Shown piece after piece: positions 45,938 through 54,000 of a stretch of DNA of 64,000 bases (the stretch's first letter is position 1; every line of letters starts with the position of its first letter). Both the position numbers and the translations under genes were made by a program. Below the pieces are notes generated by a model. That model made no database searches. It saw only the letters and a list, made by a program, of their open reading frames with translations, and had not been told where the DNA came from. The stretch is from Nocardioides sp. Soil774 (GTDB lineage Bacteria; Actinomycetota; Actinomycetes; Propionibacteriales; Nocardioidaceae), in NCBI RefSeq assembly GCF_001428125.1, contig NZ_LMSM01000007.1, positions 158,840 to 222,839 of the forward strand, written 5' to 3'.

Positions 45938-45970
45938 AAGGGCCCGGTCCGAGGACCGGGCCCTTCTGTT
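45938..45970 (+). terminator. Strong intrinsic terminator
   Basis: AAGGGCCCGGTCC pairs perfectly with GGACCGGGCCCTT (13 bp, tiny loop) and is followed by TTCTGTT on the plus strand. It ends the small plus-strand transcript and may also stop readthrough from the tRNAs on the other strand. Confidence 0.75.
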
Positions 45971-45979
45971 CTGCGTTGG

Positions 45980-46052
45980 TACCCCCGACCGGATTTGAAC
46001 CGGCGTTACCGCCGTGAGAGGGCGACGTCCTAGGCCGCTAGACGACGGGGGC
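45980..46052 (-). tRNA. tRNA-Glu (CUC)
   Basis: A 73-nt cloverleaf on the minus strand. Acceptor GCCCCCG pairs with CGGGGGT. The anticodon stem TCGCC/GGCGG encloses loop CTCTCAC with anticodon CUC. The T arm contains GGTTCAAATCC. CCA is not encoded. It follows tRNA-Gln and lies downstream of gltX. Confidence 0.95.
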
Positions 46053-46138
46053 TTGCAGATGCCGCTCAGTGAGCGGCGGAGAGAACATTATCGAAGATGC
46101 CGTTCCGCTCCAAATCCTGGCCCGAGGGCCCGGACTCG

Positions 46139-46210
46139 CTGGGGTACTAGGACTCGAACCTAGAACAACTGAACCAGAATCAGCCGTGTTGCCAATTACA
46201 CCATACCCCA
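46139..46210 (-). tRNA. tRNA-Gln (CUG)
   Basis: A 72-nt cloverleaf on the minus strand. Acceptor TGGGGTA pairs with TACCCCA; discriminator G. The anticodon stem GCTGA/TCAGT encloses loop TTCTGGT, giving anticodon CUG. T arm GGTTCGAGTCC. CCA is not encoded. Confidence 0.95.
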
Positions 46211-46294
46211 TGGGGGTATCGGATCAACCGCTGCGCGACCTTTCCGACCACCACGTGGTTCCTTCCGGAGACCTTCCAGAACCGACCCCGAAGG

Positions 46295-47299
46295 TTACAC
46301 GCGAGGGGCCGGGGCGACCAATTCGGGGCCCGGCGGCGGCTGCGGCACCACTCCGCCGACGGGCGGTCCGGAGACGACGATCCCCATCACCTTCGCGACC
46401 CAGCTCGCGAGCCCCAGGTAGAGCAGCGACTGCGTCAGCGTCGCCACGATCATCCACGGGCTCGACGGCCCGCTCGCGTTGAGCGAGGTGGTCATGTCGC
46501 CGAAGGCGAGGGCCATGCCATAGGCCAGGAAGTTGTTGAGCACGTGCATCGCGATGGCGGCCTCCAGACCGCCGGTGCGGATCACGAGGATGCCGGCGAC
46601 CACGCCGAAGGCGAAACGGTCGAAGAAGACCGGCGGGCTCTGGCCGAGCCCGTGGGCGAGCGCGAACAGCACCGACGGCACCACCACGGCCAGCACCAGC
46701 GACACCCGCCGCCACGGCAGCAACGAGCCGAAGGCCTGCGTGAGGTAGCCGCGGAAGACGTACTCCTCGCCGGCCGCCTGCAGCGGCGTCAGCAGGGCGA
46801 TGACGAGCAGGAAGTCGCGGGTGGTCGAGGTGAAGTCGTTGACCGCGCCGACCGGCTCCTCGCCTGCCGACAACGGCAGGAAGAGCGAGACGCCCACGCT
46901 CGCCACCAGCGCCACCACCGCGAGCGGCAGGCAGGCCAGCAGGAAGCGCCAGCGCAGCCGCGGGGCGACCGAGGAGAGCCAGCGCGGCTTGAGCCGGTGG
47001 AACAGCCAGAGCACGAACCAGCTCGACACGATGGCCGAGCCGAGCACCACGTTGACCACGGCGAGCCCCAGCGGCGTGACCTCCTTGGTCACGTCGAGGA
47101 CCGCGCTCGCCTCGCCGGCACTGCTCCCGCCGACCAGCAGCACGACGAGGGCCACCAGACCCAGCAGGGCGGGCACGATGCCGAAGACCAGCACCAGGAG
47201 CAGGACCGAGCCCAGGAGCGAGCGCCACCAGCCGGCGCGCCCGACCCGCTGGAGCTCGTGGTAGCGCGGACGGAAGTCGGGCGCCAGCGGGGTCGTCAC
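46295..47299 (-). CDS. CPBP-family intramembrane metalloprotease
   Basis: A 334-residue membrane protein of the CPBP/Abi (CaaX protease-like) family. Conserved motifs: AAGEEYVFRGYLTQAF (EExxxR), SVLFALAHGLGQ (FxxxH) and AIAMHVLNNFLAYG (HxxxN). About eight hydrophobic spans. GTG start 15 nt after gltX, so probably the same transcript. Substrate unknown. Confidence 0.88.
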   Translation of the reverse strand: MTTPLAPDFRPRYHELQRVGRAGWWRSLLGSVLLLVLVFGIVPALLGLVALVVLLVGGSSAGEASAVLDVTKEVTPLGLAVVNVVLGSAIVSSWFVLWLFHRLKPRWLSSVAPRLRWRFLLACLPLAVVALVASVGVSLFLPLSAGEEPVGAVNDFTSTTRDFLLVIALLTPLQAAGEEYVFRGYLTQAFGSLLPWRRVSLVLAVVVPSVLFALAHGLGQSPPVFFDRFAFGVVAGILVIRTGGLEAAIAMHVLNNFLAYGMALAFGDMTTSLNASGPSSPWMIVATLTQSLLYLGLASWVAKVMGIVVSGPPVGGVVPQPPPGPELVAPAPRV

Positions 47300-47314
47300 G
47301 GGATCGTCCGGCCC

Positions 47315-48793
47315 TCAGGCCAGCACGGACTGCAGCCGCGCGAGGCTGCGCTCGCGCCCGAGCAGCTCCATCGACTCGAAGAGCGGCGGGCTGACCCGGC
47401 GGCCGGTGACCGCGACCCGCACGGGGCCGAAGGCCACGCGGGGCTTGAGCTCCATGCCCTCGATCAGCGCCACGCGCAGCGCCTCCTCGATGGCCGAGGT
47501 CGACCACTCGTGGAGCCCCGCGAGGGCGTCGTACGCCGCCTGCACGACGCCGCGGCCGGTCTCGTCGAGCAGCTTGGCGACGTCGGCCTCGTCGCGGGTG
47601 AAGTCGGCCTCGTCGACGAAGAGGAAGCCGAGCATCTCCGGCGCCTCGGTGAGCTTGTTGATCCGCTCGGCGACCAGCGGCATGGCCAGCTCGAGCAGCT
47701 GCGCGTCGGCGTCGTGGACGGGGTCGCCGACGACACCGGCCTCCTTGAGGAACGGCAGCACCCGGTGGGTGAGGTCGTCGATCGACAGCAGCCGCATCTG
47801 CGAGGCGTTGATCGCCTCGGCCTTCTTGAGGTCGAAGCGCGCGGGGTTGGGGTTGACGTCCTTGATGTCGAACTTCTCGACCATCTCGGCCAGCGTGAAC
47901 ACGTCGCGGTCGGCGGCGATGGCCCAGCCGAGGAGCGCGAGGTAGTTGAGCAGGCCCTCGGGCAGGAAGCCCTGCTCGCGGTAGAGCGCCATGTGGGCCT
48001 GCGGGTCGCGCTTGGACAGCTTCTTGTTGCCCTCGCCCATGACGTAGGGCAGGTGGCCGAACTCGGGGGTGAACCTGGCGACGCCGAGCTCCTTGAGCGC
48101 GTCGAAGAGCGCGACCTGGCGCGGGGTGCTGGAGAGCAGGTCCTCGCCGCGGAGCACGTGGGTGATCTCCATCGTCGCGTCGTCGACGGGCGCCGTCAGC
48201 GTGTAGAGCGGGTCGCCGTTGGCACGGCAGAGCGCGAAGTCGGGGACGAACTCGGTCTCGAAGGTGATGTCGCCGCGGACGAGGTCGTGCCAGGTGATCG
48301 AGCCGTCGGGCATGCGGAACCGCACCACGGACGTGCGGCCCTCGGCCTCGAAGGCGGCGCGCTGCTCGTCGCTGAGCTCGCGGCAGAAGCCGTCGTAGCC
48401 CATCACCTTCGAGCCGCTGGCCTTGCGGCGCGCCTCGACCTCGTCGTTCGTGCAGAAGCAGTCGTAGGTGTAGGACGACTCGCGCAGCCGGGTCAGCACG
48501 TCGGCGTAGATGTCGGTGCGCTCGGACTGGCGGTAGGGGCCGAAGTCGCCACCGACCACGACGCCCTCGTCCCACGTGAGGCCGAGCCACGTCATCAGGT
48601 CGATGAGCGAGTCGTAGGACTCCTGGGTGTTGCGCGCCTTGTCGGTGTCCTCGATGCGGAACACGAAGGTGCCGCCGTGGTGGCGCGCGAAGGCCCAGTT
48701 GTAGAGGGCGGTGCGGGCCAGGCCGACGTGCGGCGACCCCGTCGGGGACGGGGCCATGCGGACGCGTACGGGCCGGGTGTCGGGGGTGGTCAT
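47315..48793 (-). CDS. gltX: Glutamyl-tRNA synthetase
   Basis: A 492-residue class I synthetase. The HIGH motif appears as [19 protein letters not shown] and the KMSKS loop as NKKLSKRD. The zinc-binding area [15 protein letters not shown] is partly conserved. In bacteria without GlnRS this enzyme charges tRNA-Glu and also mischarges tRNA-Gln for GatCAB; both tRNAs are encoded just downstream. ATG start 6 nt after the FAH gene. Confidence 0.96.
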   Translation of the reverse strand: MTTPDTRPVRVRMAPSPTGSPHVGLARTALYNWAFARHHGGTFVFRIEDTDKARNTQESYDSLIDLMTWLGLTWDEGVVVGGDFGPYRQSERTDIYADVLTRLRESSYTYDCFCTNDEVEARRKASGSKVMGYDGFCRELSDEQRAAFEAEGRTSVVRFRMPDGSITWHDLVRGDITFETEFVPDFALCRANGDPLYTLTAPVDDATMEITHVLRGEDLLSSTPRQVALFDALKELGVARFTPEFGHLPYVMGEGNKKLSKRDPQAHMALYREQGFLPEGLLNYLALLGWAIAADRDVFTLAEMVEKFDIKDVNPNPARFDLKKAEAINASQMRLLSIDDLTHRVLPFLKEAGVVGDPVHDADAQLLELAMPLVAERINKLTEAPEMLGFLFVDEADFTRDEADVAKLLDETGRGVVQAAYDALAGLHEWSTSAIEEALRVALIEGMELKPRVAFGPVRVAVTGRRVSPPLFESMELLGRERSLARLQSVLA

Positions 48794-48799
48794 GGGGTG

Positions 48800-49612
48800 T
48801 CAGTTCCTCTTGGAGACGGGGTTGGTCAGGGCGCCGATGCCGGCGATGGAGATCTCGACCTCGTCACCGACCTGCATCGGGCCGACACCCTCGGGGGTGC
48901 CGGTGAGGATGACGTCACCGGGCAGCAGCGTCATCACGGAGGAGACGTGCGCGACCAGGGTAGGGACGTCGAAGATCATGTCGGCCGTCGTGCCGTCCTG
49001 GACGACGTCGCCGTTGAGGAAGGTCTGCACCTGGCGGCCGTCGGCGAACGCCTGCGGGTCGAGGTCGGTCTCGATCCACGGGCCCAGCGGGCAGAAGGAG
49101 TCGAAGCCCTTCGCACGGGTGAACTGCACGTCCGACTTCTGCAGGTCGCGCGCGGTGACGTCGTTGGCGATGGTGTAGCCGAAGATCACGTCGGTGGCCT
49201 GCTCGACCGGCACGTCGCGGCAGATGCGGCCGATGACGACGGCGAGCTCGCCCTCGTAGTGGAGGTCGGAGGTCTGCGGCGGGTAGAAGATCGGGTCGCC
49301 CGGTCCGACGACGGTCGTGTTGGGCTTGAGGAACATCAGGGGCTCGGCCGGCACCTCCCCACCCATCTCGGCGGCGTGCGCGGCGTAGTTCTTGCCGATG
49401 CCGACCACCTTGCTGCGCGGGATGATCGGCGCGAGGAGTCGTACGTCGCTCAGCGCGTGCTGCTCCTCGAGCACCTTGATGCCGACGTAGAGGGGGTCGC
49501 CGGCCAGGGCCACGACCACGGAGTCGTCGGCGGGCTGGCCGAACTGGTCGACCTCCCCGGTGACGACGCCGAAGCGGGGCTCCTCGCCCGTGGTGAACCG
49601 ACAGATGCGCAT
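48800..49612 (-). CDS. Fumarylacetoacetate hydrolase-family protein
   Basis: A 270-residue FAH-fold hydrolase/isomerase. KVVGIGKNYAAHAAEMG, DLHYEGELAVVIGR with the metal-binding Glu residues, GYTIANDVTARDLQ and TLLPGDVILTGTPEGVGPM are all characteristic. Likely an acylpyruvase or 2-hydroxyhepta-diene-dioate-type enzyme. First gene of a run leading into gltX. Confidence 0.88.
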   Translation of the reverse strand: MRICRFTTGEEPRFGVVTGEVDQFGQPADDSVVVALAGDPLYVGIKVLEEQHALSDVRLLAPIIPRSKVVGIGKNYAAHAAEMGGEVPAEPLMFLKPNTTVVGPGDPIFYPPQTSDLHYEGELAVVIGRICRDVPVEQATDVIFGYTIANDVTARDLQKSDVQFTRAKGFDSFCPLGPWIETDLDPQAFADGRQVQTFLNGDVVQDGTTADMIFDVPTLVAHVSSVMTLLPGDVILTGTPEGVGPMQVGDEVEISIAGIGALTNPVSKRN

Positions 49613-49665
49613 GCGGCGAGGCTATCCAACTCCCCGGCGCGACAGGGCAGCCGGGAGCCCGCTGG

Positions 49666-51027
49666 CTACTGGCCGGCAGCCCGGTGCAGGGCCGCGAGGC
49701 TGGTCGCGACGTCGTCGACGGTCGTCGACCAGTTGCTCACGCTGACGCGCAGCACCGCCCGCCCGTGCCAGCGCGAGCCGGTCGTCCAGGCCGTGCCGTC
49801 GGCGAGCATCGCCTCGACCACCGCACGGGTGCGGTCGTCGTCGCCGAAGGTCGAGCAGACCTGGGTGAACACGACGTCGTTGAGCACGCTCGCGCCGTCG
49901 ATGGCGGCGATGCCCTCGGCGAAGGCGGCGGCGTGCTCGCAGAACCCGTCGACGAGGTCGGCCACCCCGTCGCGGCCCAGCGCGCGCAGCACGGCCCAGA
50001 CCGGGAAGGCGCGGCCGCGACGGCTGATCTCCGGCACCTTGTCGAACGGCTCCCCGGCCACGTCGTAGATGAGGTAGTCGCCGTGCATGCCCATCGCGGC
50101 ACGCAGCGCGGCACTGTCCCGCACGATCGCCAGCCCGCAGTCGTAGGGGACGTTGAGCGTCTTGTGCGCGTCGCTGGCCCACGAGTCGGCGGCGTCGAAG
50201 CCGGCGACCAGGTGGCGCCGCGCCGGGGAGGCCGCGGCGAAGAGCCCGAAGGCGCCGTCGACGTGGACCCAGGCACCCGCGTCGTGGGCCGCCGCGATGG
50301 TGGCGTCGAACGGGTCGAAGGCGCCCGAGTGCACGTTGCCGGCCTGCAGGCACACGATCGTGGGGCGACCGTCGCCCGCATCGAGGGCGGCGGCCAGGGC
50401 GGCGGCCTCGACGCGCCCCTGGTCGTCGGCGGCGACCGCCTCCGGCGCACCAAGGCCGAGGTAGCGCAGCGCGAGGTCGACGGTGTCGTGCCGCTCGGCG
50501 CCGACCAGGACCCGTACGCCGGGTGAGCCGGCCAGACCGCGCTCGCTGACGTCCCACCCGGCGCGGCGCAGCACCTCGTCGCGGGCGGCGGCCAGGCAGG
50601 TGAAGTTGGCCATCGTGCCGCCGGTGACGAAGCCGACCGCGCTGCCCGCGGGCAGTCCGAGCAGGTCGAGCAGCCATCGCTCGGCCAGGTCCTCGACCGC
50701 GGAGTGGGCCGGCGTCAGCAGCCGCAGGCCGGAGTTCTGGTCCCACGCGCTGACCAGCCAGTCCGCGGCGAGCGCGGCCGGGTGGGTGCCGCCGATGACG
50801 AAGCCGAAGAAGCGTCCGCCGGGCATCGCGGTCAGTCCGGGCTCGCACGCGCTCACGAGCTCGTCGACGACGTCGACCGGGTCACGGGGTCCGTCCTGGA
50901 GCACCGGGTCCAGCCGCGCGGCCACCTCGCCGGCACCGATGCGCGGCGGCACGCGCCGCGTCGGGAGCGAGCCGAGCCACTCGCGGGCGTGCAGCTGGGC
51001 ACGGTCGAGTCCGGCGGTGCGGTCCAT
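49666..51027 (-). CDS. PLP-dependent group II decarboxylase-like protein
   Basis: A 453-residue aromatic-L-amino-acid/glutamate decarboxylase-family enzyme. GFVTGGTMANFTCLAAARDE, VHVDGAFGLFAAASP with the PLP Asp and SDAHKTLNVPYDCGLAIV with the PLP lysine are intact. Homologues act on aromatic amino acids, histidine or other acids; the substrate is unclear and some relatives are not decarboxylases. Confidence 0.85.
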   Translation of the reverse strand: MDRTAGLDRAQLHAREWLGSLPTRRVPPRIGAGEVAARLDPVLQDGPRDPVDVVDELVSACEPGLTAMPGGRFFGFVIGGTHPAALAADWLVSAWDQNSGLRLLTPAHSAVEDLAERWLLDLLGLPAGSAVGFVTGGTMANFTCLAAARDEVLRRAGWDVSERGLAGSPGVRVLVGAERHDTVDLALRYLGLGAPEAVAADDQGRVEAAALAAALDAGDGRPTIVCLQAGNVHSGAFDPFDATIAAAHDAGAWVHVDGAFGLFAAASPARRHLVAGFDAADSWASDAHKTLNVPYDCGLAIVRDSAALRAAMGMHGDYLIYDVAGEPFDKVPEISRRGRAFPVWAVLRALGRDGVADLVDGFCEHAAAFAEGIAAIDGASVLNDVVFTQVCSTFGDDDRTRAVVEAMLADGTAWTTGSRWHGRAVLRVSVSNWSTTVDDVATSLAALHRAAGQ

Positions 51028-51101
51028 GCCGTCAGTGTGCGCGCGCGCCGGGCGCGCGGTCGAGGGTCGGCCCTCACTGGTCTGGCCCTAGACTCGGACC
51101 A

Positions 51102-51968
51102 GTGAAGGTGCTGTCCGCGGCCGAGTGGCGTCCCCTCGCCGAGGCCCACGCCGCGCGCGTCGACGCACTCGTCGAGCCCCACCTCGCCCGCCGGTCCGAG
51201 CAGGTGAAGCACCCGGTGCACGACTTCCTCTTCACCTACTACTCCCACCGCCCCGCGCAGCTGCGCCGCTGGCACCCCGGCTTCGGCGTCGCGCTCGAGG
51301 ACGCACCGGACCACGCCGCGCTCAAGGGCTACGAGGGCGCCCCGGCCTCCGTCACGGCGACGTACGTCGAGTCGCAGCGACCGTTGCTGACGCAGCTGCG
51401 CACGCTGCTGGCCGCCACCGCCGGGCGGGCGCCGCAGCTGGGCTGCTTCGGCCTGCACGAGTGGGCGATGGTGCACCGAGCCGTCGAGCACGGCACCCGT
51501 CACGACTGGCCGCTGCGCCTGGGGCCCGACGGCACCGACGCCGTCGTGGAGTCACACCGCATCGCGTGCTCGCACTTCGACGCGTTCCGCTTCTTCACCC
51601 CGACGTCGCGCCCGCTCAACACCCTCCAGCCCGCGCGGGACGACCGGCCGCGCTTCGAGCAGCCGGGGTGCCTCCATGCCGGGATGGACCTCTACAAGCA
51701 CGCCTTCCGGCTCAGCCCGATGATCCCCAGCGACCTCGTCGCCGACTGCTTCGAGCTGGCCCGCGAGATCCGCGAGCTCGACATGCGTGCCTCGCCCTAC
51801 GACCTCGCCGGCCTCGGCTTCGAGCCCGTCGCGATCGAGACCACGGCGGGCAAGGCGGCGTACGTCGAGGCGCAGCGCGGGTTCGCTGAGCGCGGCGCGC
51901 CGCTGCGGGCGCGGCTCCTCGCGGAGTGCGACCGCCTCCTGGCCGAGGGGCCGGCTCAGAACTCGTAG
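51102..51968 (+). CDS. Conserved actinobacterial protein often labelled 3-methyladenine DNA glycosylase
   Basis: A 288-residue protein. Distinctive stretches: KHPVHDFLFTYYSHRPAQLR, GCFGLHEWAMVHR, SHFDAFRFFTPTSRPLN and PGCLHAGMDLYKHAFRLSP. I recall these proteins being named 3-methyladenine DNA glycosylase in databases, but I see no helix-hairpin-helix/GPD or AAG/AlkD features. The many His/Tyr/Asp residues suggest a metal or ligand site. GTG start. The last 13 nt overlap the convergent sulfotransferase. Confidence 0.7.
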   Translation: MKVLSAAEWRPLAEAHAARVDALVEPHLARRSEQVKHPVHDFLFTYYSHRPAQLRRWHPGFGVALEDAPDHAALKGYEGAPASVTATYVESQRPLLTQLRTLLAATAGRAPQLGCFGLHEWAMVHRAVEHGTRHDWPLRLGPDGTDAVVESHRIACSHFDAFRFFTPTSRPLNTLQPARDDRPRFEQPGCLHAGMDLYKHAFRLSPMIPSDLVADCFELAREIRELDMRASPYDLAGLGFEPVAIETTAGKAAYVEAQRGFAERGAPLRARLLAECDRLLAEGPAQNS

Positions 51969-52603
51969 CCGAAGGCCTCGATGGTGTCGGCGAAGACCTC
52001 GGCCACGCGCTGCTTCGAGGCCGGCGTGTAGAGCTCGCGGTAGTGCCCGGCGGGGCGGGCGTTGCCCTTGGCGCGCGGGAGGTCGGGGCGACCGGGCAGG
52101 CCGAGGTGGTCCCAGACGTCCTGCAGCTCGGTGTCGAGGTTCTCGTAGAGCAGCACGCGGTCGAGCACCATCTGGCCGCGGATGCGGTAGAGCCGACGGT
52201 TGTTGGCCAGCTGCTCGATCCAGATCTCCTGCACGTAGGCCTCGAAGTCGGGCAGCTCGTCGCGGTCCTTGTACTTCCAGAAGTAGAGCGAGACTACCGC
52301 GTCCCACGGGTTGCGCTCGATCGCGAAGGTGAAGTAGTCGTCGAAGGTCTGCGCGCCGACCAGGTCGCGGGTGGCCTTGGCGCCCATGTGGTTGTAGGCC
52401 TTGCGCGAGAGCGGCGGCGACTGGAAGTTCTGCGGTGCCCGGCCGCCGGCGGCCTGGCGCAGCGCCTCGTCCTCCGGGCTGATCTCGGTGATGATGTCGT
52501 CGGGCCCGCACACCTTGGACAACGCGATCTCGACGCTCGTGCCCGCGGTCTTGCGGGTCTTGAGGAAGATGAAGCGGTGCTGGTGGGACGCGATCACGGG
52601 CAT
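51956..52603 (-). CDS. Sulfotransferase family protein
   Basis: A 215-residue protein. HRFIFLKTRKTAGTSVEIAL is the 5'-phosphosulfate loop and FAIERNPWDAVVSLYFWKY the 3'-phosphate-binding motif of PAPS-dependent sulfotransferases. Small and single-domain; acceptor unknown, probably a carbohydrate or lipid. ATG start; diverges from the pentapeptide gene. Confidence 0.85.
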   Translation of the reverse strand: MPVIASHQHRFIFLKTRKTAGTSVEIALSKVCGPDDIITEISPEDEALRQAAGGRAPQNFQSPPLSRKAYNHMGAKATRDLVGAQTFDDYFTFAIERNPWDAVVSLYFWKYKDRDELPDFEAYVQEIWIEQLANNRRLYRIRGQMVLDRVLLYENLDTELQDVWDHLGLPGRPDLPRAKGNARPAGHYRELYTPASKQRVAEVFADTIEAFGYEF

Positions 52604-52651
52604 GACCCTATCCGTCGGGCCGTTCCTGGTCCCGCGGATACGGTGGCTGCC

Positions 52652-53254
52652 GTGACCGAGCCCCTGTCAGCCGCCGACCACCACTTCCGCGGCGACGACT
52701 GGTGGGGTGACGACCTCGGCGCCGCGCGCTTCACCGACTGCACGTTCACCGACGTCGACCTCTCCGAGGCGCGCACCACGGGGGCCACCTTCGAGCGCTG
52801 CACCTTCCACGGCGGCCGCTTCAACGCCTCGCACCACACCGCGACCGCGTTCGTCGGCTGCGACTTCCGGCGTACGTCGTTCTTCGACGCCACCCTCGAC
52901 GGCTGCAAGCTGGTCGGCAGCACCTTCGCCGAGTGCACGATGCGCCCCCTCACGGTGACCGGTGGCTCGTGGCTGGGCGTGACGATCCGCGGCGCGAACC
53001 TCTCGCGCCTCGACCTGCGCGGGCTCGACCTGCGCGAGGCCGACCTGTCGCTGTCGGACCTCACCCTCGCCACGCTGGCCGGGGCCCGGCTCGACCGGGC
53101 AGCGCTGCAGGCCACGGTCCTCGACCGCGCCGACCTGCGGGGCGCGAGCCTCGACGGGGTCGACCTGTCGGCGGCGGTGCTGAGGAAGACGAAGCTCGAC
53201 CTCGCCGGCGCGGTGCTGCTGGCCGAGCTGCACGGGGCGGACGTCGATCCCTAG
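52652..53254 (+). CDS. Pentapeptide-repeat protein
   Basis: A 200-residue right-handed beta-helix protein built from A(D/N)LXX-type units (ARFTDCTFTDVDLSEA, ANLSRLDLRGLDLREADLSL, ADLRGASLDGVDLS). Some relatives mimic DNA and protect gyrase (MfpA, Qnr); that role is only a possibility here. GTG start. Its TAG stop is the reverse complement partner of the TetR stop (CTAG, 53251-53254). Confidence 0.85.
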   Translation: MTEPLSAADHHFRGDDWWGDDLGAARFTDCTFTDVDLSEARTTGATFERCTFHGGRFNASHHTATAFVGCDFRRTSFFDATLDGCKLVGSTFAECTMRPLTVTGGSWLGVTIRGANLSRLDLRGLDLREADLSLSDLTLATLAGARLDRAALQATVLDRADLRGASLDGVDLSAAVLRKTKLDLAGAVLLAELHGADVDP

Positions 53255-53880
53255 GACTGGACGCCCGTCGTGGCCGCTCGACGTCCGGCATGCCGGGCGT
53301 CGAGCGGACCGTGGTCCGCTCGAGCGGGGCCAGGCACCCGCGCTCGCAGCCCGTCGATGACCAGGTCGAGGCCGAGGTCGAAGTCGGGGAGCGAGTCGAG
53401 CGAGCGCTCGACCGCGCCGAGGCTGACCGCCTGGCGCGCGGTCTGCTCCTCGAAGGCGTGCCCGAAGACGTAGTGCACGAGGGTGCGCGAGGCGACCGCG
53501 ACGAGGTCGGGCGGCGCACCGGCGTCGGCCAGGACCTTCTCCAGCTCCGCGACCGGCGCGGCGGCGCCCAGGCCGAAGGCCCACACGGTGGCGACCACGT
53601 CGGCGCCGTCGGTGCACGCGAGCATCGCCCCACGCAGCTCCGAGCACACCTCGCGCAGCTGCTCGGACCAGTCGACTGCGGTGCGCGGGCGGGCGCCGCG
53701 CGCGAGGATCTCGTCGGCGACCGCGGCGAGCAGCGCCTGCTTGCTGGCGAAGTGGTGGTAGATCGCGCTGGGCTGCACGTCCAGCTCGGCGCCGAGGCGT
53801 CGCATGGTCAGGGCTGACAGGCCGTGGGTGTCGAGCAGCGTGACCGCGTGGGCGAGCACGTCGCTGCGCTTGTGGGCCAC
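53251..53880 (-). CDS. TetR-family regulator, BioQ-like, of biotin uptake
   Basis: A 209-residue TetR-type repressor. The N-terminal HTH is DTHGLSALTMRRLGAELDVQPSAIYHHFASKQALL. The ligand domain runs to about DLVIDGLRARV. The last 25 or so residues (PARADHGPLDARHAGRRA and on) are encoded by nested palindromes and look unlike protein sequence. It diverges from bioY across two TGAAC-N3-GTTCA operators, the arrangement of BioQ regulators in other actinobacteria. GTG start. Confidence 0.85.
   Translation of the reverse strand: MAHKRSDVLAHAVTLLDTHGLSALTMRRLGAELDVQPSAIYHHFASKQALLAAVADEILARGARPRTAVDWSEQLREVCSELRGAMLACTDGADVVATVWAFGLGAAAPVAELEKVLADAGAPPDLVAVASRTLVHYVFGHAFEEQTARQAVSLGAVERSLDSLPDFDLGLDLVIDGLRARVPGPARADHGPLDARHAGRRAATTGVQS
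53274..53327. repeat. Nested palindromes within the 3' end of the BioQ-like gene
   Basis: Three overlapping inverted repeats. 53274-53307 has 17-nt arms with one mismatch (CCGCTCGACGTCCGGCA / TGCCGGGCGTCGAGCGG). 53301-53322 has perfect 10-nt arms CGAGCGGACC / GGTCCGCTCG. CCGCTCGAGCGG lies at 53316-53327. They can form alternative cruciforms or hairpins and may serve as a bidirectional terminator for the convergent pair. Confidence 0.8.
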
Positions 53881-53937
53881 CGCACACCCTCCCGTCCCGT
53901 GGACCTCGTTGACGCCGATCTGGTGGCCACCCTAACC

Positions 53938-53966
53938 TGAACACCGTTCAGCCTGAACAGTGTTCA
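53938..53966. promoter_or_regulatory. Twin BioQ-type operators between regulator and bioY
   Basis: TGAACACCGTTCA (53938-53950) and TGAACAGTGTTCA (53954-53966), centres 16 bp apart, both TGAAC-N3-GTTCA. They resemble the published BioQ consensus TGAAC-N3-GTTAC. On the minus strand a TAGGGT -10-like box (53929-53934) adjoins them, so binding should shut off the regulator itself; bioY starts 34 nt downstream of the second site. Confidence 0.7.
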
Positions 53967-54000
53967 GGTTCCGCAGCCCCGCAGACCCGAGGAACGACCG

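Noticed and set aside
47315..48793. Possible defective GltX because HIGH reads HVGL and KMSKS reads KLSKR
   Set aside because: Both variants are ordinary for bacterial glutamyl-tRNA synthetases.
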